NCBI GenBank assembly: GCA_947455455.1
Contig: CANGOE010000022.1
Location: 1-36,233, forward strand
DNA length: 36,233 bases
From: Hyphomicrobiales bacterium
GTDB taxonomy: Bacteria; Pseudomonadota; Alphaproteobacteria; Rhizobiales; Beijerinckiaceae
Reading direction: 5' to 3'
Shown here: positions 15,772-24,990 of the stretch, one piece after another
How the letters are laid out: each line of letters opens with the position of its first letter
Position numbering within the stretch: position 1 is the stretch's first letter
Position numbers and translations under genes: made by a program
Notes under the pieces: model-generated
What the model was told of the DNA's origin: nothing
What the model saw: only the letters and a program-made list of their open reading frames with translations
Database searches by the model: none

Positions 15772-16686
15772 GTGATCGTGATCATCGGGTCGGGTATGGC
15801 GGGGCTCGCATGTGCGCGGCGGTTGGCGGATGCGGGGCAGGCCTCGATTGTGCTGGACAAGGGGCGTGGTATCGGCGGGCGTGTGGCGACGCGGCGCGAA
15901 GGCCCCATGCAATTTGATCATGGCGCGCAGTTCGTGAACGCCCATAGCGCGGAATTTGCGGCGGCTCTGCGCCACCTCTCTGTGGCTGATTGGCCTGATG
16001 GCACGGGCCGCACGCATCATGTGGGTGTGGCGGGCATGTCGGCGATAGCCAAAGCACTCGGAGCCGGTCTGGACATCAGGCAGAAGTCGCTGGTGACGCG
16101 GTTGCACCATGACGGCGATGGCTGGGTGCTGGATCTGGAGAATGGCTCGCTCCGTGCCACCCGTGTTGTGGTGACAGTACCGGCCCCTCAACTGGCTGGC
16201 CTTCTGGGGGCAGATCATCCGCTGGTGGCAGAGGTGGCTCCGGTCCGGCTGGCGCCGTGCCTGACCTTGATGGCCGCAGTAGAAGCGCCCGCGCCCTTTA
16301 TCACCTTGAAGAATCCCGATGATCCCCTGTCCTGGATCGCGCTGGACAGTTCCAAGTCCGGTCGCCCTCAGGGTTGCGGCGCGTTGTGGGTTGCACAGGC
16401 CAATGAGGCGTTCAGCGTGGCCCATCTGGAAAAGAGCTTAGAGGACATAACGGCCGTGATTTTGCCGCTCCTGTGCGAACGTTTGGGCGTTACACCGGAC
16501 CGCGTGATCCATGCCGCATCGCATCGGTGGCGCTATGCAAGGGTGACGCAGGCGCTGGGGCAGAGGTTTCTGTGCAGTGCGGACGGCACCCTCTATCTGG
16601 GGGGCGATTGGTGTATCGGCCCCAGAGTCGAGGCGGCATGGACCAGCGGCACCGCCATCGCCGATGCCCTTCTGGCGCAAGGCTGA
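15772..16686 (+). CDS. FAD-dependent amine oxidase-like (renalase-like) oxidoreductase
   Basis: This 304-residue protein begins at GTG 15772, with GAGG 7 nt upstream. It has VIIGSGMAGLACARRLADAG, then LDKGRGIGGRVATRR and FDHGAQFVNAH, the hallmark start of small renalase-like NAD(P)/FAD oxidoreductases. The C-terminal flavin-contact segment is LYLGGDWCIGPRVEAAWTSG. Its length fits that group. Proteins of this kind are widespread and their substrates are mostly unknown. It is not in a visible sigma-54 operon and may belong to the locus only by proximity. Its 3' end faces the aldolase gene 22 nt away. Confidence 0.85.
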   Translation: MIVIIGSGMAGLACARRLADAGQASIVLDKGRGIGGRVATRREGPMQFDHGAQFVNAHSAEFAAALRHLSVADWPDGTGRTHHVGVAGMSAIAKALGAGLDIRQKSLVTRLHHDGDGWVLDLENGSLRATRVVVTVPAPQLAGLLGADHPLVAEVAPVRLAPCLTLMAAVEAPAPFITLKNPDDPLSWIALDSSKSGRPQGCGALWVAQANEAFSVAHLEKSLEDITAVILPLLCERLGVTPDRVIHAASHRWRYARVTQALGQRFLCSADGTLYLGGDWCIGPRVEAAWTSGTAIADALLAQG

Positions 16687-16708
16687 ACCTTACGGCTGGC
16701 CCTTTCTG

Positions 16709-17617
16709 TTATTGCTGGCCTTCGCGCCATGCCAATAGCGGGGCAAGCGCCGTTTCCAAACGCTTTCTGTCGTCATTGTTGAGCCGTCTGAATGGCGGGC
16801 GGGCCAAACCAACCGGAACACCCATCATCTCCAAAGCCATTTTACAGCCGGGAATGACCCCCACTTCGATGAGGGCCTCGATGATGACATTGGCCATCCG
16901 CTGGAGTTCCAGAGCCTTGGCGGTATGGGCTTGTTGATAGGCGCTGGCTATGGCGACAAAAACGTCTCCCATCAGATTGTAAGTGGTCCCGATGGCGCCG
17001 CTGGCCCCCATGCTCAGGCCACCCAGAAACATCTCGTCATAGCCATTGTAAATCAACGCATCCGGACAGTGTCTGCGCAACCGCTCCAAGGCAAAAAGGT
17101 CTGTCGAAGTGTGTTTGACACCAATGATATTCGGGTGCTGAAGCAGGTTTGATAATTCTGCGACACTGAAGGCCTGGGTAATGGCCGGGAAATTATAGAT
17201 GATCAGCGGCAAGGCGGAATTGTCGGCAATCGTCTGGTAATGGGCCAAAACTTCTGCGCGGGAGAATTGGTAATAGTAAGGTGTGACGGCCGAAATCGCC
17301 TGATATCCCGATGAATGGGCTATCTCTGAAAGTGTCAGAACATCACGGGTCGCCACCGCTCCGACCTGCGCAATAAGCGCAAGTTTTCCCTTGGCCAATG
17401 CGGCGACATGGCGCAGACAATCCGACCGCTCCGCAATGCTTTGCAACATCGCTTCACCGGAACTTCCGCTGACATAAAGACCATGCACGCCTTGCTTGAT
17501 GGTAAAATTGACAAGAGCCTCCGTCGACGCCCAATCGATGGTGTCGTCTTTGTCAAAAGGCGTGAGCAAAGCGGCATGGATTCCGCCGAGATTTTTGACT
17601 GAGCCGTTCAATGTCAT
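16709..17617 (-). CDS. Dihydrodipicolinate synthase/N-acetylneuraminate lyase family aldolase
   Basis: This 302-residue class I aldolase starts at ATG 17617, with AAGGA 10 nt upstream. The oxo-acid carboxylate motif is YVSGSSGEAMLQSIAER, closer to the neuraminate lyase form than to the DapA form GTTGE. The Schiff-base lysine is Lys168 in IIGVKHTS and the catalytic tyrosine is Tyr141 in IIYNFPA, with the expected spacing. The family condenses or cleaves pyruvate-derived 2-oxo acids. It follows the ABC permease genes on the same strand after 245 nt (17618-17862), which contain no gene and may hold a separate promoter. The substrate may be an oxo acid related to the ligand of the upstream transporter. 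Confidence 0.9.
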   Translation of the reverse strand: MTLNGSVKNLGGIHAALLTPFDKDDTIDWASTEALVNFTIKQGVHGLYVSGSSGEAMLQSIAERSDCLRHVAALAKGKLALIAQVGAVATRDVLTLSEIAHSSGYQAISAVTPYYYQFSRAEVLAHYQTIADNSALPLIIYNFPAITQAFSVAELSNLLQHPNIIGVKHTSTDLFALERLRRHCPDALIYNGYDEMFLGGLSMGASGAIGTTYNLMGDVFVAIASAYQQAHTAKALELQRMANVIIEALIEVGVIPGCKMALEMMGVPVGLARPPFRRLNNDDRKRLETALAPLLAWREGQQ

Positions 17618-17862
17618 TCTGTCAGATCCTTGGGTCAGGAGTTGTAAATGATAACTGGTCTGGGATGCGCTTCTCACTGCGGCAGGACATTGTGCTTTAT
17701 GGATTGGTTTGCCGCAATTGCTTGGATGAATAATCAATGCTTTCACATCGGCCTTACCGAAGCCGGAATAAAAACGCGGGCTGGTCCGTGATTGCAGTCA
17801 ACATCCGCATGACTTCTGGAAACATGGCTCATCAGCGCAACAGCAAGTGGTTTGTCAGACAT

Positions 17863-18540
17863 TCAGTGCGTTATCACGCGCCGTTCCAACTGCTTGAGCG
17901 CCTGTGTCAGCAAAGCGGTGATTGCGACATAGATGGCGGCGGCCGTGAGAAAGACCTCATAGGGCGCATAGGTCCGCGCGACTTCCAAACGGGCCATGCC
18001 TGTCAAATCCATAATGGTGATCGTGCTGGCAAGCGATGTCGCTTTGATCGTCAAAATGATTTCATTGCTGTAGGCAGGCAGGGCTGAGCGCAATGCGATC
18101 GGAAAAATCACGGTGCGGACAGTCGCATACCAGCTTAGCCCAAGCGCGCGAGCGGCCTCGATCACGCCACGCGAGACATTGCGCATGGCACCCGCAAACA
18201 ATTCGGCGCTATAGGCGGCTCCATTCATGCCGAGCGCAATGATGAGACACCAGAACGGATCGCGCAAAATGGTCCAGGCCATTGACGAGCGAATCCAAGG
18301 AAATTGTCCCGCTCCATAATAGACAAGAAAGACCTGAATGAGAGCCGGAGTGCCCCTGAAAAACAGAATATAGGCGTTTGCAGGAACAGATAGAATCCGG
18401 TGCTTCGCATTCCGCGCGAAAGCCAACGGGAGAGCCAAGACGAAAGCGAGAAGCAGGATCAGCAGGGAAAGACGGCCGGTCATTCCGACACCCTGCCAGA
18501 GCTTCGGCAAGACTTCCATCATGAGGTCGAAATCAAGCAT
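17863..18540 (-). CDS. Polar amino acid ABC transporter permease
   Basis: This 225-residue inner-membrane protein is of the HisM/ArtM/GlnP type. It has about five membrane segments and the ATPase-contact EAA loop EAARALGLSWYATVRTVIFP. FFRGTPALIQVFLVYYG is the characteristic family stretch. It starts 3 nt after the preceding permease stop, with AGGAG inside that gene, so the two are coupled. It would pair with the other permease and the binding protein at 19899-20684. No ATP-binding subunit is encoded here. Confidence 0.94.
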   Translation of the reverse strand: MLDFDLMMEVLPKLWQGVGMTGRLSLLILLLAFVLALPLAFARNAKHRILSVPANAYILFFRGTPALIQVFLVYYGAGQFPWIRSSMAWTILRDPFWCLIIALGMNGAAYSAELFAGAMRNVSRGVIEAARALGLSWYATVRTVIFPIALRSALPAYSNEIILTIKATSLASTITIMDLTGMARLEVARTYAPYEVFLTAAAIYVAITALLTQALKQLERRVITH

Positions 18541-18543
18541 GGC

Positions 18544-19209
18544 TCAGCTTCTCCTCATGCCCAGATTGGATCGCGCCTCGGCATAACGAAGCAACAGCGT
18601 CATAAGGCTCGTCATCATCAGATAGATGCAGGCCGCTGTGAAATACCATTTGAAAGGCTCGCGCGAGGCCCCGGCCGCGATCGAGGCGGAGCGCATGAGC
18701 TCTTCAAGGCCCACCACAGAAATCAGCGAGGTCTGCTTGATCACGATGATCGATTGATTTCCGAAGGCGGGCAGGGCCAATCGCCATGCTTGCGGGAGAA
18801 TGATCCGGAAAAAGACGATGAAGCGAGGAAGACTCAAAGCGCGGGCCGCTTCGGTTTGCCCCTGTGGAATTGAACCGATTGCGCCCCTGAAAATCTCGGT
18901 GGCATAGGCACCAAAGACAAAGGCAAGCGCGAAAGATCCGGCGGTGAATTCATTGACCGCAACTGTTTGGCCAAACAATTTGCTCAAGCCGACCGTGCCG
19001 CCGAAATAGATCACGAGAATAATGATCAGATCGGGCGTGCCCCGGATAACCGTGATGTAGAAACCTGAAATGGCCTTCGCGATCCTTGACTGGCTCAGAC
19101 GGGCGATGGCTCCCAAAAGGCCAAATACCGAACCCATGGCGATTGCCATGAAGGCAACGGCCAGTGTGACGAGCGCACCGAAGAGGAGGTTGGGAAGGTA
19201 GTCCATCAT
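18544..19209 (-). CDS. Polar amino acid ABC transporter permease
   Basis: This 221-residue permease has the family signatures VIRGTPDLIIILVIYFGG and the EAA loop TEAARALSLPRFIVFFRIIL, followed by PQAWRLALPAFGNQSIIVIK. Two ATG codons open it (19209, 19206), preceded by AAGG. It lies 44 nt after the prephenate-dehydratase-like gene. Together with the other permease it should form the heterodimeric channel for an amino acid or a similar polar solute. Confidence 0.94.
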   Translation of the reverse strand: MMDYLPNLLFGALVTLAVAFMAIAMGSVFGLLGAIARLSQSRIAKAISGFYITVIRGTPDLIIILVIYFGGTVGLSKLFGQTVAVNEFTAGSFALAFVFGAYATEIFRGAIGSIPQGQTEAARALSLPRFIVFFRIILPQAWRLALPAFGNQSIIVIKQTSLISVVGLEELMRSASIAAGASREPFKWYFTAACIYLMMTSLMTLLLRYAEARSNLGMRRS

Positions 19210-19253
19210 CGGGGCACCTTTTTGAATCCGCTCACACTATCTGACAATAAAAT

Positions 19254-19850
19254 TCACTTTTTTGCCAGACGGCGGAATTGATCGGCGATAGGGCTGTCAG
19301 GCCATGCCTGCACACCCTCTTTATATGTGCGCGTCAAACCATACACGATCCATGCGTCATCCGGACTGCCGATCACCTGCTCGATGCGGAAACGATCCGG
19401 ATATTTTTCCGTGTAATCAAGGTAGACAAGGCCTGAATCAAGCTCTCCCGCCAACATTTTATCAACGATAACCGGTATCGAATAGACAGGGACTCTCGTT
19501 TCCCATTTTGAGAGGTCGGCATAGGCTTCCGTTGCAGGGATGATCGCGCCGATTGTTTTCGGATTGGCTATCTCCTTGCGCGTTAAGACGGCCAGGTCTT
19601 TGCTCGGTGAAATGAACGTATCAACGATATAGATAGAGCGGAAATTATGGCCCAACGTGTTGGGCGTATCGGGATGGACAGCGCATTGAATGATGTAATC
19701 AACGCGCCCGTCCTTCAGCATGTCCACAGCAAGGCTAAAGTCGCCGACAGGAACCACTTCGGTTTCTTTTAGTTGATGAAAATCAATATAGCGCTGTGTC
19801 ACGAGCTCGTGATTTGTGCCGCCGGGCCCAAGAGTAGCGAACTTGATCAT
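19254..19850 (-). CDS. Small prephenate-dehydratase-like (PBP2-fold) protein
   Basis: This 198-residue protein begins FATLGPGGTNHELVTQRYID, resembling the LGPxGTxS opening of prephenate dehydratase. It continues with DGRVDYIIQCAVHP, where dehydratases have a similar run before their N-S-x-x-G segment. Near the C-terminus it has YGLTRTYKEG in place of the catalytic T-R-F, so the fold is probably kept but the dehydratase reaction is doubtful. There is no signal peptide, hence it is cytoplasmic. AGGAAG precedes the ATG at 19850. It sits between the binding protein and the permeases, an odd place for an enzyme. It may be a ligand sensor or an enzyme acting on the imported compound. Confidence 0.65.
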   Translation of the reverse strand: MIKFATLGPGGTNHELVTQRYIDFHQLKETEVVPVGDFSLAVDMLKDGRVDYIIQCAVHPDTPNTLGHNFRSIYIVDTFISPSKDLAVLTRKEIANPKTIGAIIPATEAYADLSKWETRVPVYSIPVIVDKMLAGELDSGLVYLDYTEKYPDRFRIEQVIGSPDDAWIVYGLTRTYKEGVQAWPDSPIADQFRRLAKK

Positions 19851-19898
19851 CTCGTCTTCCTGCTGTGAGAATGGGCCGCGACCAGCGCAGCCTCGTTT

Positions 19899-20684
19899 TT
19901 AGTTTTCGAGAAGTTTGAACGGGAAATATTTCGCAGAAATTTTCTCGTGTGTGCCGTCGGCAATGATTTCGGCAAGCGCCTTGTTCACCCGGTCGCGCAG
20001 TTGCGTATCTTCCTTGCGCATCGCAATGCCACTGCCCTCGCCCAGCAGGCCACCCTTCAAATCGGGACCGACAAATTCATAGCCGGACGATTCTGCCTTT
20101 TTGAAAAAGCCGGAGAAGCTCGTCAGTTTGTTTTGCAACATGACATCGACGCGGTCCGACAGCAGATCAAGCTCGACATCCGTTGTCTTGTCATAAACCG
20201 CAATGTCGGACTTGGTGTAGGTTTTGGTCAGGAAATCATGCTGGATCGAACCACGCTGAACGCCAATCCGCTTGCCCGCAAGGCCATCAACCGATGTATC
20301 TTTGACAGCGCCCTTTTTGGCGACAAATTTCGAGATTGTATCTTTGTAGGCATTGGAAAACGCGACTTGCTCCTTGCGCTTGGCGGTGATGCCCATGCTT
20401 GCGACGATGAGATCAAATTTTTTCGCATTCAAACCGGGGATAATGCCGTCCCATTCCTGTGCAACGAACTCGCATTCCACTTTCATCCGCTCGCACAGGG
20501 CAAAGCCGATTTCCACATCCCAGCCGACGAGTTTGCCCGAGGGATCGCGATAGTTCCACGGCGGATAAGTCCCTTCCGTGGCCAGCTTCAATTTCTCTTG
20601 GGCATCGGCGCTGCCTGCGAGCATGCCCAAGGACAGTGACAGCCCTGTAACGGCAAGCGTCAAGAGCTTTCTGAATCCAGTCAT
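19899..20684 (-). CDS. Amino acid ABC transporter substrate-binding protein (HisJ/ArgT type)
   Basis: This 261-residue periplasmic protein has a signal peptide (FRKLLTLAVTGLSLSLGMLA, cut near SADAQ). The mature start LKLATEGTYPPWNYRDPSGK then LVGWDVEIG is the textbook start of basic/polar amino acid binding proteins, followed by EWDGIIPGL and FDLIVASMGIT. The ATG at 20684 has a near-perfect GGAGG 6 nt upstream and is preferred over the ATG at 20696. It heads the transporter genes; the 135-nt gap to the XRE-cupin gene (20697-20831) is AT-rich, with a TTGACA-like box at 20796-20791 on this strand as a possible -35. The ligand is unknown. Confidence 0.93.
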   Translation of the reverse strand: MTGFRKLLTLAVTGLSLSLGMLAGSADAQEKLKLATEGTYPPWNYRDPSGKLVGWDVEIGFALCERMKVECEFVAQEWDGIIPGLNAKKFDLIVASMGITAKRKEQVAFSNAYKDTISKFVAKKGAVKDTSVDGLAGKRIGVQRGSIQHDFLTKTYTKSDIAVYDKTTDVELDLLSDRVDVMLQNKLTSFSGFFKKAESSGYEFVGPDLKGGLLGEGSGIAMRKEDTQLRDRVNKALAEIIADGTHEKISAKYFPFKLLEN

Positions 20685-20831
20685 TTTTTCCTCCATGGCT
20701 ATAGCCGCAGGGACAAATACGCCCCGCGACCTCCCCCCTCTTTCGAAGGCTTCAGATTTACAACATGGATGCTAATATTCTGATTTATAGTGTCAATTGG
20801 CTTAAAAACGATTTAACTGTCAGTAAATATT

Positions 20832-21512
20832 TCAACTGCGCATATTGACCACAACCGACAGATACTTCACCGGCAACTTGATCGCTTCCTGAGGGCCATG
20901 GGGGCCGTTGCAATCGAAAAGCATGGAGTCGCCGGGGCTCAAAATCTGTGTCGCCTGACCATATTTATAGGTCATCGACCCTTCGAGCACATGAACGAAT
21001 TCAACGCCTGTATGCTGATAAGCCGACTTTTCTTTGATGGGGGCATCGATCGTCACCAGATACGGCTCCACGAACAGATGGCCTGAAAGCACGTTACCGA
21101 TGAGCTCGTATTTCTGGTCACCTTTGGCTCCGAAGCGCTGGATGACAATTCCTTGTCCGGCCCGGACCATGGAAAAATCGCTTCGACTTTCAACATTGGC
21201 AAAAAGCCGCCCGACCGGAACCTGCAGTGCCTGGGCGATGGTGGCGACAGAGGCCAAAGACGGGGAGACATTGCCTCGTTCAATGCGTGAGAGCATGGCG
21301 GCCGACAAGCCGCATAGCGAAGCCAGCTCTTGAATATTCCTTCCGGCCGCTTGACGCAGGGTGCGGACTTCAATCCCGATCGATTTCCCGATTTCGGCGG
21401 AATTTGCAGGCTTTTTCGTGATCTTGCGGACCCCTTTGGGGAGGTCGACAATCGTCAGTTTGTTTGACATCTGATCCGGGCTCTGACTGTTGGATGTGTC
21501 ACGCTTGCTCAT
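20832..21512 (-). CDS. XRE-family transcriptional regulator with cupin sensor domain
   Basis: This 226-residue protein has an HTH_XRE domain near residues 45-105 (LRQAAGRNIQELASLCGLSA then AMLSRIERGNVSPSLASVAT). A C-terminal cupin follows (HTGVEFVHVLEGSMTYKYG, then LSPGDSMLFDCNGPHGPQEA). This pairing is typical of regulators of amino acid or polyamine catabolism that sense a small ligand in the cupin. The ATG at 21512 overlaps the ferredoxin oxidoreductase stop (ATGA), which supports this start over the GTG at 21524. It probably controls this operon, the ABC transporter downstream, or both. Confidence 0.92.
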   Translation of the reverse strand: MSKRDTSNSQSPDQMSNKLTIVDLPKGVRKITKKPANSAEIGKSIGIEVRTLRQAAGRNIQELASLCGLSAAMLSRIERGNVSPSLASVATIAQALQVPVGRLFANVESRSDFSMVRAGQGIVIQRFGAKGDQKYELIGNVLSGHLFVEPYLVTIDAPIKEKSAYQHTGVEFVHVLEGSMTYKYGQATQILSPGDSMLFDCNGPHGPQEAIKLPVKYLSVVVNMRS

Positions 21513-24500
21513 TTGACCGCGCACTCCCCGAGTAGCTTTTCAACGGCAATCTTGGTCGATTGAATGTTCTTGTGCTTTATAAAGCCGTAGCCACGGATCT
21601 GCATGGGCAATCCGGCCAGAGTAACCAGCTTTGAGTGGTTATCAACCGTTAACCTGTCAATTATTCGGGGAATGATGGCCTCGAACCAATCCACCAGTTC
21701 AACTTCGGACCGGCGCTCGGCAGTGCAGCCGAATGGATCAAAGGGCGTATGTCTGAGCCATTTCAGCTTGGCAAGATGCTTCAGAATCGGATGCACCCAA
21801 GGTCCCAAACGGATCTTTGCCGGTCTTGGGCGGGTCGGTTGAAACAGTGCGAAAATGGGTGCTGAAAAATAATACGAGACCCTGAGATCACCCTCATAAG
21901 TTTCAGACAATTCGTTTAAAAAATCTTCCCGCGTATGGAGACGGGCAACCTCGTACTCGTCTTTGTAAGCCATCAGCTTGAACAATGATTTCGCGACTGC
22001 GATCGAGAGCTTGTTCTGACCGATCGACGTCTCTGCGTCGTAAACCGTCTGGACAGACTGCATGAAGCGACGGGCATAAGTTTCGTTTTGATACGCTTCG
22101 AGTTCGGCCATGTAGATCTTCATCAGCTCGGAATAATCAAGATCGGCATTGTGTTTTGACCGTGCCTTCAAAGCCTCCGGATTGACTGCGGCGAGCCTGC
22201 CGAGAGAAAAGGCCAGCTTGTTTTTATCAGTCGACATCCCGTTCAGTTCAATGGCTCTTACAATGGCTTCATATGACAGCGGGATCAGCCCGTTTTGCCA
22301 GCACGCACCCATCAAAATCATATTGGCAAAGACGGCCTCGCCCAGAAAAGTTTCGGACAGGGCATTGGCATCAATGGCCGCGATATGCTCATGCCCGATC
22401 GCCGCACCGATAGCCTGCAGGCGCTTGTCGCTATTCAGGCTGGCATCAGGATTGCGGATGAGTTCGCCTGTGGGCATCTCTGAAAGGCTGATCACAGCCT
22501 TCGTCTGTTCGCTGTATCGGGAAAATGCTTTTTCCGATGTTGCCACGACAAGATCACAGGCCATCAGGGCATCGCATGACCCATGATCAATCCTCACCTG
22601 ATTCAAATCGTCCGGCTCTTTGGCAAAGCGCATATAGCTTAAAACGGGTCCGAATTTCTGGGCAAATCCAGTGAAATCGAGAACGGATACGCCCAGACCT
22701 TCGAGATGGGCAGCCATGCCGAGAATCGCGCCGAAGGTGACAACGCCGGTGCCTCCGATCCCTGCGATCAAAAGGTTGAACGGCTTGTCGAGATGATGGG
22801 GCCGGGGTGCAGGGAGCTGATCGACGTGACCTTGCACGTCAAAAGCCGGTATTCCGGCTTTGCGGCGAGTGCCGCCTTCAATGGTGACGAAGCTCGGACA
22901 AAACCCGTCAAGACAGGAGAAGTCCTTGTTGCAATTGGACTGGTTGATCTTTCGTTTGCGACCGAAAACCGTTTCGACAGGTTCGACGCTCAAACAATTG
23001 GATTGGTCAGAACAATCGCCGCATCCCTCGCAAACACGGGCGTTGATATGGGCGAATTGCGGGATATCCGGAGCAGTGCCCCGCTTTCTGCGCTTGCGCT
23101 GTTCGGTTGCACAGACTTGGTCATAGATCAGAATGGTCACACCGGGAATATCACGCAATTCTCTCTGGACCGCGTCCAGATGATCGCGATGATCAATGGT
23201 TGTGCCAGAGGGTAAAAGGCTTTGGGTAATGGCATCCGGCTTGTCCGACACAATGGCAATGCGCTCGACCCCTTCCGCACGCAGGCCATGGGCAATCATG
23301 GGGATGCTGACAGGCCCGTCGACAGGCTGTCCGCCGGTCATCGCGACGGCATCGTTGAAGAGGATTTTATAGGTGATGTTGGTTTTGGCCGCGATAGCCT
23401 GTCGAATGGCTGTCGAACCGGAATGATAATAGGTTCCTTCGCCCAAATTCTGGAATATGTGTCCTTTGCCCGTGAACAATGACGAGGCAACCCAGTTCAC
23501 TCCTTCACCACCCATCTGAATGAGAGAACCGGTTTTACGGTCCATCCAGCTCGCCATAAAGTGGCAACCGATACCGGCCAGTGCGGCCGATCCTTCAGGC
23601 ACTTTTGTGGAGCGGTTGTGGGGACATCCCGAGCAGAAATACGGTGTTCGGGCTCCACCCATTGCGGCAATCGGTTTGATGGCAGAGACTTCGAGCGAGG
23701 AGACCCGCCCAGGCAAATCGAGCGCGGGGAAGAACCGGTCAAGACGCCGCGCAATAATCTTTGCAATGGTCAGGGGTGTCAGTTCACCAATCCATGGCAC
23801 AAGGGCATTGCCGAGTTCGTCATATTTCCCGACCATACAGTGCGGCTTCGAGCCGGGCTGGTCATAAAAATATTCTTTCAGCTGGCTCTCGATAATGCCG
23901 CGCTTTTCCTCGACGACGAGAATCTCTTTTTTTGATTCAACAAAGGTCAAAGCGGCGGAAGGCTCCAAGGGCCAAACCATCCCGACCTTGTAAATTTCAA
24001 TACCAAGGGCTTTGCACCGCGCGTCTGTAAGGCCCAGCAGTCTCAAGGCTTCCATCGTATCGGCATGGGCTTTGCCGGCAGTGACAATGCCATAGGATGC
24101 GCAGTCCGAGGGGTAAATGACCCTGTCGATCGGGTTGGCCTTGGCAAAGGCAAATACCGCTTTCTTCTTGTATTCAAACCGCTCTTCGATTTGCGGACCG
24201 GGCAAATCGGGCCAACGATAGTGTAGGCCTCCGGCAGGCGCAGAAACGTCCGGGTGGTTGAAAATCCTGTCAGGTTGGATTGCAAAGGAACTGCCGGACT
24301 CTACAATCTCGGAGATGGCCTTGAAGCCAACCCACATGCCGGAGAAGCGGCTCAATGCATATCCATATTCGCCGAAGGCGAGATATTCGCTGACGCTGGC
24401 GGGATGCAAAACCGGCATCATCCAGCTCATGAATGCCACATCGGATTGATGGGGCATGGAAGACGAAACACAACCATGATCATCGCCCGCCACAACCAGC

Positions 24501-24931
24501 ACACCGCCATGGGGGGATGATCCATAGGCATTGCCATGTTTCAATGCGTCGCCGGACCGGTCGACACCCGGTCCCTTCCCGTACCAGAGACCGAATACGC
24601 CTTGGACTTTCCGATCGGGGTGTGTTTCGACTTGTTGCGAGCCCAGCACCGCCGTAGCGGCCAAATCCTCGTTCACCGCCGGGATGAATTCGATGCCATA
24701 GGTCGAGAGCCTGTCGCGAACTCGCCACAACTCCTGATCGACGGCCCCCAGAGGTGACCCCCGATAGCCGGAGATAAATCCTGCGGTTTTCAGACCCGCC
24801 GCCTGATCCCGTTTGGCCTGATCCAACACAATACGCACCAGCGCCTGCGTGCCTGTGAGAAAGACCCGTCCTTCGGTCCGTTCGTAGCGATCTTCCAGTT
24901 TGTAATCATCAAGCATAACAGGATCGGGCAT
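21509..24931 (-). CDS. Indolepyruvate:ferredoxin oxidoreductase family protein (fused subunits)
   Basis: This 1140-residue protein is the single-chain proteobacterial form of the enzyme that oxidatively decarboxylates aryl- or branched 2-oxo acids to acyl-CoA, using thiamine diphosphate and Fe-S clusters. The N-terminal pyrimidine-binding region has TGTQALVRIVLDQAKRD and SGYRGSPLGAVDQEL. CSGCPHN lies near residue 430, with the diphosphate-binding domain after it. CEGCGDCSDQSNC near 634 plus further cysteines (NCNKDFSCLDGFC) resemble a cluster-binding insert. The gamma domain starts at IGGTGVVTFGAILG near 725. ATG 24931 has AAAGG 6 nt upstream and replaces a TTG at 24937. With the adjacent AsnC regulator and amino acid transporter, a role in aromatic or branched amino acid catabolism is likely. 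Confidence 0.93.
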   Translation of the reverse strand: MPDPVMLDDYKLEDRYERTEGRVFLTGTQALVRIVLDQAKRDQAAGLKTAGFISGYRGSPLGAVDQELWRVRDRLSTYGIEFIPAVNEDLAATAVLGSQQVETHPDRKVQGVFGLWYGKGPGVDRSGDALKHGNAYGSSPHGGVLVVAGDDHGCVSSSMPHQSDVAFMSWMMPVLHPASVSEYLAFGEYGYALSRFSGMWVGFKAISEIVESGSSFAIQPDRIFNHPDVSAPAGGLHYRWPDLPGPQIEERFEYKKKAVFAFAKANPIDRVIYPSDCASYGIVTAGKAHADTMEALRLLGLTDARCKALGIEIYKVGMVWPLEPSAALTFVESKKEILVVEEKRGIIESQLKEYFYDQPGSKPHCMVGKYDELGNALVPWIGELTPLTIAKIIARRLDRFFPALDLPGRVSSLEVSAIKPIAAMGGARTPYFCSGCPHNRSTKVPEGSAALAGIGCHFMASWMDRKTGSLIQMGGEGVNWVASSLFTGKGHIFQNLGEGTYYHSGSTAIRQAIAAKTNITYKILFNDAVAMTGGQPVDGPVSIPMIAHGLRAEGVERIAIVSDKPDAITQSLLPSGTTIDHRDHLDAVQRELRDIPGVTILIYDQVCATEQRKRRKRGTAPDIPQFAHINARVCEGCGDCSDQSNCLSVEPVETVFGRKRKINQSNCNKDFSCLDGFCPSFVTIEGGTRRKAGIPAFDVQGHVDQLPAPRPHHLDKPFNLLIAGIGGTGVVTFGAILGMAAHLEGLGVSVLDFTGFAQKFGPVLSYMRFAKEPDDLNQVRIDHGSCDALMACDLVVATSEKAFSRYSEQTKAVISLSEMPTGELIRNPDASLNSDKRLQAIGAAIGHEHIAAIDANALSETFLGEAVFANMILMGACWQNGLIPLSYEAIVRAIELNGMSTDKNKLAFSLGRLAAVNPEALKARSKHNADLDYSELMKIYMAELEAYQNETYARRFMQSVQTVYDAETSIGQNKLSIAVAKSLFKLMAYKDEYEVARLHTREDFLNELSETYEGDLRVSYYFSAPIFALFQPTRPRPAKIRLGPWVHPILKHLAKLKWLRHTPFDPFGCTAERRSEVELVDWFEAIIPRIIDRLTVDNHSKLVTLAGLPMQIRGYGFIKHKNIQSTKIAVEKLLGECAVK

Positions 24932-24990
24932 GGGCAACCTTTCGAAAAGATCTGCCGAAAGGATATCGCCCGCAATCCGGAATTAATCTC

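Noticed and set aside
17618-17746. N-terminal extension of the aldolase to 17746
   Set aside because: The extra 43 residues do not resemble the family; ATG 17617 with AAGGA upstream fits the normal length.
20816-20824. ACTGTCAGT palindrome near the XRE-cupin stop as its operator
   Set aside because: Only four base pairs each side and unpaired beyond; too short to support in an AT-rich gap.
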